DNA from: Physcomitrium patens
Lineage: Eukaryota; Streptophyta; Bryopsida; Funariales; Funariaceae
Assembly: GCF_000002425.4 (NCBI RefSeq)
Contig: NC_037265.1
Span: 16,518,760-16,582,759 of the forward strand
Direction: 5' to 3'
Length of the DNA: 64,000 nt
The notes beneath the pieces are model-generated. The model was not told the origin of the DNA. It was given only the letters and a program-made list of their open reading frames with translations, and ran no database searches. The position numbers and the translations under genes are program-made. This document shows positions 45,720 to 58,550 of this stretch, piece by piece (the first letter of the stretch is position 1; each line of letters opens with the position of its first letter).

Positions 45720-48700
45720 GAGCTTAATTTATTGTAAAAATCCTTGAAATTTTGATCTTATACCATCAAATATTTTAAGCATACTAATCCTTACTACTTT
45801 CATGCTTGTAGAAGTGAAACTTCTTGAATTTGGTTATAAGGTTGATCTTCTTGCTTCTCTCAACTACATTACTTTTTGGCATAGAATCTAGACTTCTTCT
45901 ATAGATTGAAGAATAGTACTTCTAGGAATGGCATTGGTGGTGCATGAAATTTCTATCCTAAGAGTGTTGACAAGCTCATGAAGATCTATAATAATTACAA
46001 AATTATTCTTTTTCTGCCAAGAGTAGCATCTATAATTTTTCTTTCTATAGAAAATTTTTAAAAATTTAAAAGTTAAATTAGAAGAAGGTAAATTTTAACC
46101 TTAAATATCAAATAAAAATTTCTACAAAAAAATAAAATAATCTACTTTTTTTAAGGAAAAAAATAGTGTTAAAAAATTGAATTACTTGTTTCAAGGTTAG
46201 TAGTCTGCAACCTTCAAAATACAATGATAGAAGTGAGATAATCTACTCACTTCAAAAACAAGACAAGAACAATGATTTAGCACTCTTATCAAATTGTCAA
46301 GGACATGAATCTTAAAAGAACTAGAATATCAAAATACTATTTTTGTCACTTGAAAAGACTAAATAATCACTTAAAGATGATATAATATTATATTAAAATA
46401 GTTATTTCTAAAGAAAAGAAGATCAAGAAGTCTTAGAACAATACTAAGTACTAAAAAAGTATTAATAAGAATGAAAAAGGCTTTATTCTTGCCTCTATAT
46501 ATACTATCTAACTAAAAGTTACAAAGCAATGTTTTATAAGACGTCCAACATGTGTTGACTTTGCTACATAAATGTCTTAATTTACAAGGTAATTTTTCCA
46601 TATATATGCTACATTGTTAATTTATTCTATAAGCTATCTGGACATGTGTGTTAGTTAAAATAAAACTCTACTAGTTAGAAGTTTATTTTAATTTATAATA
46701 AATAAATCAATGATATAAATCTTAAAAATTTCTACTTTTATTTAAATCTTAATTGAATCACCTTTAATCTTCTATAATACCTAAATAGACAACTCTACTA
46801 TCAATTCAATCTTGCAATAAAACAACATTTCAAAATTCATGCAATCAAGAATTATCTTAATTATCTAAAAAAAAAATCTTTTTTATTAAATTTAATTTTT
46901 TATTAAATAAAAAAAAATATATATATATATATTATTAAAATTAATCCATCCAAAAAAAAATCCAAGTAGAATAATTCATCCATAAATAAGTTATTATATG
47001 TGCTTCAATTCATCCAAGTACAATCATCTATTATTATTTATCTATAAAAAAGTTCATCTTTAATTGAATTATTTATCTTTTTTTTAATTATAAATTCTTT
47101 CCTTCTTTTCTTTTCAATTAAGCCATAATTTTTTATTTATACATTGATTGACTAAGAGCTTAAATTCACCTTATGTTCTTTAGTCAAAACAAATAATGAA
47201 CAAGGATTCTTGCTCTAGGCGCTTCTTTGCTAAGAAAACCTTCAAGTGTGTAAGTTTTATATTCCATCCAAGTCATAATGGTAGGTTCTCCTATCTAGTG
47301 ATGAAGTCTAATACTGCCTCTTAGAGCATGTTGACTTTGCTTTGAAAAAGATGAGACGTCAAGATTGTATAGTCTCATGAATGTAATCCACTAATTAAGA
47401 TGTTTCTTCTAGCAATGTAATTTAATTTGCTTGAATTTGAACTGATAGTCTTAAACTAGATTACAATGATCTAATGGTGATACTTTCAATAGTAGAAAGG
47501 AAGATGAGATGTTGTACAATTATTCCATTTTTATTTTTGGTTCCTAGAATCTTGGCTAACAAAATCTAAAACTATCTTATATTTCTAGTATTCAACATAG
47601 TGTTAGTGATTCTTGTAAGTATAAATATAATTTCTTCAAAACTTAAATGCCCAGTTATATGCTGAGACTATTTATTTGTGAATCTTTCAAACTAGAATTC
47701 TGCTTATTAGAGTCCTAGCAAAAGTACAAGAAACTTAGACATTTTAATAATTCAATGTCAAAAAAATTCGTTTGCACCATTGTCTATGGACAATACATTC
47801 AAGAGTGATTAAAGAAGTTATCAAAAAGCTTGCATTAAAAGATCATAAGAAGAATCCACAAAGAAATCTACACAACAACCATCATTCTTCTACTCCAATA
47901 AATCTAACTTGAATAGTTCATCTATTATCCACAAGATCCAATTATAACATCTTTATTCCAAGATCCAACAATACCTCAAGTGCTAACAAGCACCATCAAT
48001 TAAGTATGACAACTCTATATAATAACCTCTACTTGTTACAAACTGTTAGTCCTTTTTTGTGGCATTTCTCAACAAATTGGTGATTAGCAAATTATCTAAT
48101 CTTTGTTGCATTGTAACATAAATGTAGCAACTCCGATTGTAGCACTACCAGCTTCACTTTGTAATGTAACTAGCATTGCTATTACTATGAGCCTCTTCTA
48201 AGGTGATCAATATCAAGTTTGGATCACAATGAAGGTAAATTGCTTGGCCCAACCACAACTCTCTATACTAAAATAGAAGTCTTGTACTTAAATCCTATGG
48301 GCAAAAAGACTCGAGTACTATCTAGCCACTTATCAAGTTTAGTACTACTACTTGTACTATAAGAAGATAATATTGGCTCTCTTTGAAGGCAATATTAAAA
48401 AAAAAAACTAGATTCCAGTGTCACATTCAAAGCTCTATGCAACATAAAAAGTACTTTTGCAATAAATGAGAAGCTCTTCAATATTGTAGAGGAAGGTTAA
48501 ACACCAATAATCTATTGTCACTATTCCAACTTTAGTGATATTTGCTACCATATCTCATGAAGGACATGCAACATAAGTTGAAGAGAAGAAGAAAAAAAGA
48601 AAAAAATAATATTGAACTGGTTCATATTACAAGAAAAACATCTAGCATGTCAATATGAGAATAGAATCATCTTCATTATCCCACAATCAATGAGTTGTAG

Positions 48701-48911
48701 ACAATGTGATCTTCCAAAAAATATACATAGATAAGAAAAAAATTAAATATACCAAAGCATATTTGTTCAATTTTAGAAGCTCTATGTAAAATACACGAGC
48801 AAAATAAAATAGCCACAAATTGCTGCAACCTAAACTTCTTCGGATACAAAAAGAACTTAATCACCAAGATGAGTTTCATTGTCAGCCACCAAAACTACAA
48901 TAAGTTTTAAG

Positions 48912-48961
<50 letters not shown>

Positions 48962-49380
48962 TGAGACTATTTTCTTTGGTCCTTCATCTAATATTAGCTA
49001 ACTAAAAACCTATATTTTTTAAAGAATTTTTCTTACTAAACTCTATCTTAGGTTGCAAGTGTGCTATTATTAATCTATTTTTTATTTTTTTTCTAAAACT
49101 CTACTGCTAACTCACAAAATCTATGATTTTAAGCATATAAAGTTTATTTTTATACTAAATATTCAAGTAAGTCAATTTAGTGATTCAGAGTGTGATACAT
49201 GGCTAACTTGTTGATCAAGTTTTTAACCTAAAATTTTGTATAAAGTCAAAGCAACATCTATGAAGCTTTTAAAAAGCTTTTCAAGAAGATATAATGAAAT
49301 TAATCTACTTTTTTCTACTTCTATTTAATTATATAGGTAATAATTGAAGTAGATATATATTTCCATGATAATAAGTTTTT
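45720..49380 (-). mobile_element. Strongly decayed family-A relic with an internal insertion
   Basis: 45730-45800 resembles gag (CCTTGAAATTTTGATCTTAT versus CCTCGAAACTTTGATCTCGT). 46200-46290 matches the gag leader. A 5' LTR relic starts at 46295 (TGTCAAGGACATGAATC) and runs to about 46655. LTR similarity resumes at about 49190 (GATACATGGCTAACTTGTTG) and ends near 49375. Most differences are C to T or G to A. The 46656-49185 segment between the two LTR parts looks like a later insertion that I cannot identify. Confidence 0.7.
48916..48959. repeat. (AT)n microsatellite
   Basis: About 22 AT units, the longest or near-longest run in the window. Confidence 0.9.
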
Positions 49381-50325
49381 TTCCAATTCAATTGAAATAG
49401 CTAAAGCTCTAATATCTTGTGCAACCTTTGGCCTTGGTAGTTCAATTGAAGCATCTGAAAGAAATTTTAAATAGGATTGAATAAAGATTTTTATTTCTCA
49501 TCCATTTTGGTTTTATCCTTATTTCTTTCTAAGTCCTCTCTACCTTCAATCTTCACTCTATAGTCTACATTTTTTTTAATTAGCAAAGTGCCACTACCAA
49601 CTCTTTGACTTCTAATTTTCATTAGTCTTCCAATTTTTTTTTTTAAATCTAGCATCTAATGATCACTATGCACTTTATTTATTTATTTATTTATTTATTT
49701 ATTTTTTGTGTTTGACCTAAAACTTTGAGTAGTTATATATTGGTGCACCTTCAAAGTATTAGAAGACTATCTACCACATATTATAAGGAATGAATCCTAG
49801 TTTCCTCTCAACTTGGCCATTGCACCAAGCTCCAAACTCAATAATAAAGTCAATAAGTTCAATGTTGCTTACAACACCAAAAAACCTCCGCATTTCTTGG
49901 ATAGCTCTATAAATTTGTGCGCCATATCTTCTTCAATTCAATAATATGGAATGCAAGTGTTGGTTTGTATTCATAGCTTTTAAGTATTGATTTAATGTAT
50001 CCAATTTAAACATCAAATGTTTTTATTTTGGTATATACTATTGATTACATCACTATTAGTTTATACTATCATAACAATCATTAAACAACTAAGATATAAA
50101 GTTCTTTTAAAATAGTTAAAAAAACAATCTAAGTATCTGATCAACATTACTTATTGATTCAAATATTCTACTTTATAGGATAAGACTTTGAACTTTTAAA
50201 TTAAAAATAAAAATAAAAAAACCATGTACGGTTCCAAAAAAATTAAAATATATGTAAAAAGATTTTTTTTTAAAGAATGCACCTAAATTTGGTGCTCAAA
50301 AATATCTATTTTTAATATTAATTAT

Positions 50326-50328
<3 letters not shown>

Positions 50329-50370
<42 letters not shown>
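50329..50370. repeat. (AT)n microsatellite
   Basis: About 21 AT units. Confidence 0.9.
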
Positions 50371-50375
<5 letters not shown>

Positions 50376-50563
50376 CTGAAATTTTAGAAAAAACATGACG
50401 TGATAAAAATTTAATATTCCAACTAATTTTACATATATAATTCTTTTTGAAATATTTAAAAGCTCACAGATTTTAGTGTGCTACAGGATAGCTTTCATGT
50501 TAAATAAAATTATGTTAAAACTGCAACATCGTTTATAATTTAACGTTCAAAAAATAATTCAAG

Positions 50564-50604
<41 letters not shown>

Positions 50605-51105
50605 TTTTTAAGAACGAGTAAATTAAATCCTAATGCAAATTGTAAATAACATTCTATCAAAGAACAAGATAATTTTAAAAAACGTGAGTTGGTAGTAAAT
50701 TTCCAAATTTTGAAACCACAAACATGATAATTATAATGTAATTTATTTCTTTATTTCCATGTATGTGATAAAAGCCAGCATGTTCATTCAGATTGAAATG
50801 CCCTTCACAATGTGTACAAATTCAAACAATGCCCTATTATGCATGTTTCCTGAAGAGAAGCCTAAGACACCAAAAATGTTACACAGCCCTTTATCAATTT
50901 ACTTTCCGAACCTTTGCAATAATCATTTAACACCATTATAAAAAATGCAACACTATTGTAAATTTCACACTCAATCTACTCAATTTATTTCTCTTCTTTA
51001 TAACGTCACCTCAAAATACTTCTCTAAATGTGAACGAATGACGAATTCCGTGGATGAATTCTCTGTCAAATATCATCCACGAGTCGGGTCGTTCAGGGCT
51101 GAGTG

Positions 51106-51114
51106 TTAGGGTTT
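51106..51114 (-). promoter_or_regulatory. Telo-box in the RPL8 leader
   Basis: TTAGGGTTT (AAACCCTAA on the minus strand) about 155 bp before the ATG. Two more exact copies lie in the intron at 51808-51816 and 51844-51852. Telo-boxes are typical of plant ribosomal protein genes. Confidence 0.6.
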
Positions 51115-51269
51115 GGAGAAGAGCTGGTGGCCGGGTTTAGGGCAGCGAGGGCGCCCGCGCTCTTTCCCTTTCGCAGTCCCAGTGCTGCTGCGAGTGTGCG
51201 TGCTCTCGCTTTGCTGCTCCACAACCGAGCTAGAGTTGCAGCGAAGAAGGGGGCTTCGCCACAGTAGCC

Positions 51270-52218
<949 letters not shown>

Positions 52219-55200
52219 AAGCATATCTCTTACGTTTCTATCATTTGAGGAAATCTGTAATGGTGCTCTCACTCCCGTGTACCATCTTTTATTAATTTGT
52301 TCACGAAGATCATCCTTCTTTCAGATCATCGGATGCTCCGCTCTAGTTGGTTGAAGTATCTTTCCTCACTTTTCTTTGTACTTGTGACGTTCAAGCATGC
52401 TCTCCGGAAGGAAGCTGTGGGCTATTTCGAATGTATGTAGCAACGAATGTTGTTTCTTCAGTTTGGCTTGTTCTGAAGTTGGGTGATAGGCTTATGAAAG
52501 ATGTTATTAACTTCAGGTTTTTATTTTGATCATTTCCGTAAAAAAATTGTTTGAGTATTTTGGTTTACTTTGCTGATTCGATGCAGAGCTTATTTCCAAT
52601 AGCTGTAGACGCTCACGTTGTCGTCCTTTGCAAATCTTCAATTATGCTCTTATTTGTGACTCTCAGGGATTTTTACCCTGAGAGAACTGTTACACTTTTC
52701 GTTTATTTATTTTTGTGCGATGTTGTCTAAGCTGAACTTCTACTGGTTCTTGATGTAATATTGTGTAAATCTGAGACATACTACCGTGGATGTTCGATGG
52801 TTTTCGTGTGTTTTAGAACTTGTTTCACTCGGTTATTTGAGTTTTGCCATGAAAGTGTATGATTTGACGGTGTTCTTCATTTTTGGGTTGCAATGGAAGT
52901 TTCCTTTGACTTGTTTTTGAAGCAGTTTGTTGTAAATTTTCGACCGTAAATTAGTTCGGCAGTTTTACTGGTATATAGGTGTATTTATAAGTGGAGGTTT
53001 CTGGTCGTCATTCCAATTGATGTGTCTAACGAGGAAGGTCGGGTTATTGAAAGAGTTTGTTTTAGCTTGTTTTGAATTTTTGATTCAGCTTCGTGCTTCT
53101 CCTGCGATGCCCTAACATTGAAGCATACGTGATTTCTTCAATCTGTTCACTAATAATATACATCACCTTATATAGTCTGCCGAATCTGTGTACGATGAAA
53201 TCACCTGGAAACAAACTCAGCCAGGTCGACGTACAGTCTCCGCGTTACATGTGAATCCTATCTGTAGTGCAACCTCATCACTGCTTTCGGTGTCCTGTGA
53301 AATATTGATGTTTAGTTATCACGTTAGGTTACAGTGCACTATCGATATTGAGTGTCGTACATGCGCGTTACTAAACAAAATGTTAACAAAATGTCTTTTG
53401 CGAATTGACTTGACGTTCACTTCCCGGTGATAGTGGAGGACGTCAATACTCCATTTAGGAAATTCATTTGGTTTTGTTTCTCGAAACCAGAATTGCATTG
53501 TTGTTCATTCTTCATCAATTTTTTTGACTCGAGTCTTAAGCACACTTGTGAGTTGTAGATCTGAACGTACTTAAATAGAGTGTTCATGTCACTACCAGGA
53601 AATCCAGAAACTCCTACGTTTTTGGATGATAGCATTGCCGCTGATATTGTCAGGTATTGATTCACTTCTGTTGACGATCTGGCTGTCACAATCTTGAGAG
53701 GTTCTTTTTTATTTCGATTTTCTTTTGTTATCTTTTCTTTTTCCATTTCATCTCCAGTGTCAGAAGCTGCCGCAACGAAGGATCTGTAAGACGTCACATT
53801 GATCTGCCATGTTGAGTTTCAAACTATGAAAACAAAATGTAGTTGAAGGTTATGCTGTTAGACAATTTCTAGAGGATACACTGCAAACTAGTTTTATTGC
53901 CAGTGAGGAAGAATAGTCCTCGTCAGAATCAACGTTGACCTCGACACCGACGAGCAGCAGCGATATATGATAGAATAATTCATAGATTCGTGAAGTGAAT
54001 GTCATGGCTTTTGTTTTTTAATCTTTGCACAAAAGGTTAGTAAGATAAACTCTAACTGTAATGTGCTACTCGTCAAGAACTTGAGGTGGTTGATGTGATT
54101 GTGGAGAAAAATAGAGAGATTTTTTAAAAAATAAACTAGTTTTTACTCACGATATTTAGGCACATTTGTATATATGTAATAAGATTGCATGTGAGAAGAA
54201 ACATAAAATATTTATACACAATTTAGTTGGATTGCAGTAAATCAATGTTTCTTGTTTAGGTACTCCACAAGAAGAGCAACCTTGTGCTTGGGTCTATCAA
54301 ACATCTTGGGAAAGGTTTCATCAATGGTTGAGATTTCACAGATGGATTCGAATCACCAACCCAGACAGTACTTTTTGCAATTCTTGTGTGTGCCATCTTT
54401 TGGTGGTTTAAGGTAATTTTTGTGTAAGAAACGTGGAGAATGTGGGACAGCGGCGATGAAAGGGCCCCACACGCGCAAGGGTGGTGGTGGCGAGGAGGAG
54501 CTGGCGAGAGGGGGAGCAAGTCCAGTGCCATTGAATGGGATCATTGAAAGCTTGTCAGCATGTGGGGCTGCCCCTTTGTAATTGTCCATTCGATTGCGGC
54601 ATTCACCAGCACCGCCAACCACCATGATCATTTCCTCCTCCCTCCTTTTTCAATTGTACTTACACTGTATGTTGAAATCCAAGTGAATAAGATTTACTCG
54701 TGCATCGAAAACAGGACATCTTGCTGTGTGCTTACGACGTACTGTCAACTTGCTGCGACTAGCCTTAATGCGCTTTTGCTGTTTCGGCTTGTGGGTTCTA
54801 CCCATTCAATTAGCCCTGATTAAGTTACAGGATGCTAGCTAGGAGCTGTCGCATCTTGTGCAGTGATAGGATCCAACCATGCATTAATTCGTCCACTGGA
54901 TACTGCAGTGACAGTGCAGAGACTGACTGGAAGTGCAGCGGCATGTAAGGGAAAGAAGAGGCTTCCAAGCGTGGTTGTCGTCGTTGGAGTGATGACGCCA
55001 ACATCATCTTGCTTCCGGATGCTGGGAAAGTCTCTCATCACACCAGTGACGTCTGTGCCTGGCAGTAGTCGTGGGCACAGTTGGTCTCGAAGTTTGAGTT
55101 TTTGTTTGGGGTCCGCAACGTAGGAAGAGAGAGATGATAGCAAAGGTGCGTGCTGTACAGCTTCCGAGTCAAACCGGTATTTATGATGGTTGAGCAATGA

Positions 55201-55812
55201 AACGCGGTTGCTTGCGCAAGTTGCAGCTCGTGTGCAGCGATCAGATTTTCTCCGGGGAGGCTCTACCTTACACCGATCAGTACAAGTTGGCAACGAACGC
55301 TGCATGTCTCACTAGTCACATCTAAACCCCTCGCACGGATCAGAGCTTCAGTGTTTGTGTATGTGCGTGTGTGTGTGTCATTCAATCAGTCAATCAGCTA
55401 GCGATGTCTGACGTGAGCTTTAGACACTTTCGCTGGTGTCACTCGCACCTGATAGAGATGTAGGGACAGCTATATAGAAAGTCCTATTGTGTGCGAGTCG
55501 TAGTTGAAATTTTATATCTCGCAGTCCTCCTCTACATCGATACGTTCCTGCCCGACGGTTTAGCCTAGATTGTCTTAGCACTCGGTGCTCTTAATGGATT
55601 TCTAAGTCTGAGTTCCATTCCCTTCCCTGCAGGTATTGTGAGTTGGTATGATTGACCCTTGTGCTCACAATCAGTGACAATGACTGCGTCTCGTCATCGA
55701 TCATGATGTAACGGAAGCTTTTGCAGAGGAGGATCCTTTTGAACCGATAGCCACATACTCTAGACAGAACCCTCCAAGTTTTCCACCCGGAAGTCCGCAT
55801 TAAGTCCACAAA
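52219..55812. other. RPL8 3' UTR and intergenic DNA before the aquaporin gene
   Basis: Several small open frames occur (for example minus-strand 53417-53797 and 54835-55305), but none shows a recognisable domain, splice-supported extension or repeat. Short (TG)n at about 55358-55378. The stretch before 55800 is the likely NIP promoter. No gene is supported. Confidence 0.45.
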
Positions 55813-57340
55813 ATGGCAGAGATTAAGCTCCGCATGCCCGCATCTCTCTCGGCAGAAGAATATCCAACGGTGACACTGGGCAACAAAGTTACGCAGGACC
55901 CCAGCAGGAATGGTGACGAGCCTCTCGTGGTTGTCCAAGGAACCACACCTGCGAGTCCTTACAATGTTGCCGTCTCATTGCACTGGCCAAGTGTTACGCT
56001 GCAAAAGAAGGTGTTGCCCTCAAGCCGCTAGATATTCTCTTAAAAAAAAAAAATGTATACATATAAATATATATACACAAATGTGTGGACTTTGACAGCC
56101 TCGATTTCTGTTTGCAAAATTCATAGTCACCATGGCGCACGCATTCAGTTCTCAGATGTGGTGGCTTTGCGCGCAGCTAGTGGCGGAGGTGATTAGTACC
56201 TTCATTCTCGTATTCACCGGATGCGGGGCAGTTATGGTGAATGCCATCAGCAATGGGAAAGTGACCCCCGTGGGGATTTCTCTGGTTTTCGGACTCGTTA
56301 TCACGATCATGATCTATGCTGTAGGCCATATTTCTGGTGCTCACATGAATCCGGCAGTGACGCTGGCCTTCGCCATCGCCAAACACTTCCCATGGACCCA
56401 GGTTAATGGTGAAACAAGGACTTGTCAATTCGCATAAAAACTTAACCCCTTGAGAATTCTTCGTCGTCCTCGCGTGCTTAGGATCATGAACTCATGAAAT
56501 CCAAAGATTAGCGACATTCTCCAGATGCTGATCATCATCCTTGCTCTAAAATTTTGTGTGAAATTCAAACCCCTAATTCTCGTGTGAATTTTCCAGGTTC
56601 CGATGTATATAGTTGCACAGTGTGGGGGTTCCGTTTTTGCGTCGTTCCTACTACGTTGGATTCTCCATCCTGCGGCTTCCGAAGGGGCCACTATACCTGC
56701 TGGCAGTGACATTCAATCGTTCCTGCTAGAGATTGTCATCACATTCATTTTGATGTTCGTCGTTGCTGCTGTCGCAACCGACACAAGAGCTGTAAAAGAA
56801 AATTCCAATTCCTCCTCCAGATATCATTGCATATATTTTTTGATTTTCATAGTACATTATCGTTTCTAGCAGGTGTCATAATACCGTCTATGCCCTAAAT
56901 TTTACTCAAATTGTGTTGTGATTGGTATCAGCGAGGAGAATTGGCTGGGATTGCCGTAGGCTCTTGTGTCGCTCTAAATGCGCTTATGGCTGGGTAATGC
57001 GTCATCTTCCCAACGTGTCTTTTTCCATACATTCCATTTATGCTTTTATTTTTTTACTCGTCGTTTTGATTAAGTGTGGTACACTAAACACAATTTGTGG
57101 CACTTTATTGTAATACTGAAAGTTAATGTGCATATCGTTATGCACAGGCCTATATCTGGTGCGTCGATGAATCCAGCACGGTCACTGGGTCCAGCTGTTG
57201 CTTCGGGTAACTATCGAAGTATCTGGGTATACATTGCAGGTCCAATAATCGGCGCACTTGTAGGAATTTTGGCTTACAATTGCATACGACTGCCAGATAC
57301 AGAAGCTCAATGCGACAAACCAGCAAAGAATTCCATTTGA
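55813..57340 (+). CDS. NIP: NIP-type aquaporin (nodulin-26-like intrinsic protein)
   Basis: Firm exons: up to 56401, 56597-56791, 56932-56993 and 57148-57340, all with GT/AG and matching phase. The first exon starts at ATG 55813 ([18 protein letters not shown]). Its end is ambiguous: 55954 joined to 56127 gives ~288 aa, or 56010 joined to a later acceptor near 56152. Six membrane spans are visible. The two pore loops are [13 protein letters not shown] and [12 protein letters not shown], both with standard NPA. By alignment with human AQP1 the selectivity filter reads F (H2), A (H5), A (LE1), R (LE2). NIPs carry water, glycerol and metalloids such as boric acid, silicic acid and arsenite; the small Ala residues suggest a wide pore. 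The tail ends DKPAKNSI. A separate short frame from MAHAFSSQ (56132) would also encode the full pore. Confidence 0.92.
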
Positions 57341-57789
57341 TGCTTCAGGAGATGGTGATATTCAAAGGTGTGATTTAGACTCAAATCGTAGTTGTGAAAA
57401 CAACTTGTAAAAGCTTTTAGGATGTAGGCATGCTTGGAAGCTAAACATGGCAGCTAGCATGCCCTAATTTTTCCCAAAATACAGTAGTTATGACTCCTTC
57501 ATAAAGCCGAAGGAATAAAATCCGGTTATACAAAATCTAATTCTAATTCTGAATATACAAATTCCATCACTCTATGTCCGCGACAATATTTCTAACAACA
57601 TGACTGTCGAAATCTAATTTGTATTTCATAAACTTCCGAGTCGTAGCTTTCGCACAGACAGGGACATCGACAAATCTCAAAGCATACACCTCTTCCGAGA
57701 ACAGATTAGGTGGGGATTAGAACAAGATAGCAATCCACACTAGGATTTCGAGAATACTATACACTCCTTACACCCTAACTCGTTCCAAT
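57341..57789. other. Convergent 3' ends of the NIP gene and the minus-strand gene
   Basis: The region between the two stop codons is AT-rich and holds both 3' UTRs. No further frame is supported. Confidence 0.5.
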
Positions 57790-58550
57790 TTACAGGTTCT
57801 TGGTGTAATCCGACTGAGCCTGGATGTTCTTCTCCGTGGCATTGTCTTCCGTGGTGTTGGGGTTGCGCTTCTTGCCGTACTGCACCACATCGTTCGTCTT
57901 GCTCTTCAAAGTCCTTCCGGCGTCTTGCAGCTTTTCCTGTCAAGATTCACAGATTCAGAACAGATCGCAAAATTCTAATACTATGCATATACAGCTTTAG
58001 AAAAATTAAAATAAAAATAACAAAAAAAGAAAAGAAGGGGAGGATGCACCATGACAGGCAGATTGTCGGGGTTGTCCCTCTCAGCTGCCTCCTTCTTGGA
58101 CTGGTTGAGCTCGCCGGTGGAACTGTACTGAGTCCACTCATCTCCGGGCTTCCTTCCAACACCTCCTGGCTGGGTGCCGGCGGGCATCGCGTCCTGGACC
58201 TTGTTGGAGATGTCGATCACGGCGTCGTTAAACTTGTCACCTAAATTCTGCAACCATAAAACCAGAGTTACACAATTCAGTTACCTCACATCAGAAGCGC
58301 GCGGGGCGAATATATTGAAAGATCGGACCAATGCAATCCAAATGCTGCAGCCGGGATGGGCCATTACCCTCTCGTCCTTCCCAGTGCTGGGTTCTCCAGC
58401 TGCGCGGATGGTGAGTGGCCGGGCAGACTGCCTGGACGGTATCATGTTTATCCTCAAGGACCCGTTGCTGTTGAAGGCGACGGAGCTGCCGAAGGACAGC
58501 TTGGTGGAAGGAGTCACCATCATAGTTGCAGCGCTCATGCCGATGGCCAT
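57790..58550 (-). CDS. Small hydrophilic protein with probable chloroplast transit peptide, function unknown
   Basis: Exons 58550-58368, 58247-58050 and 57936-57790 all join in phase 0 with GT/AG, giving 175 aa. Residues 1-~50 are rich in S, T, M, R and lack acidic residues (MAIGMSAATMMVTPSTKLSF ... RPLTIRAAGEP), a typical stroma-targeting profile with likely cleavage near IRAA. The mature part is very hydrophilic: NLGDKFNDAVIDISNKVQD, a Gly/Pro turn (PAGTQPGGVGRKPGDEWTQY), then Lys/Glu/Asn-rich helices ending DYTKNL. There is no membrane span. Composition resembles LEA-like or thylakoid-lumen accessory proteins, but I do not recognise the family. The open frame extends upstream only through a non-ATG codon, so ATG 58550 is the best start. 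Confidence 0.75.

Larger units (their letters stand above)
46656..51000. other. AT-rich DNA with microsatellites and unidentified decayed repeats
   Basis: Low-GC sequence with (AT)n at about 46916-46932, 48916-48959, 50329-50370 and 50577-50601, and an ATTT repeat at 49675-49703. Except for the LTR relic at 49190-49375, no coding region or known element was recognised. Confidence 0.5.

Noticed and set aside
53417-53797. 126-codon minus-strand frame
   Set aside because: Composition and lack of motifs fit a chance frame in non-coding DNA.
54335-54365. GATTCGAATC, resembling a tRNA T-loop
   Set aside because: The flanking bases do not form a T stem and no acceptor or anticodon stem could be placed around it.
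54835-55305. 156-codon minus-strand frame in the RPL8-NIP interval
   Set aside because: No recognisable motif, low-complexity Thr run, no splice-supported extension; could be real but the sequence does not show it.
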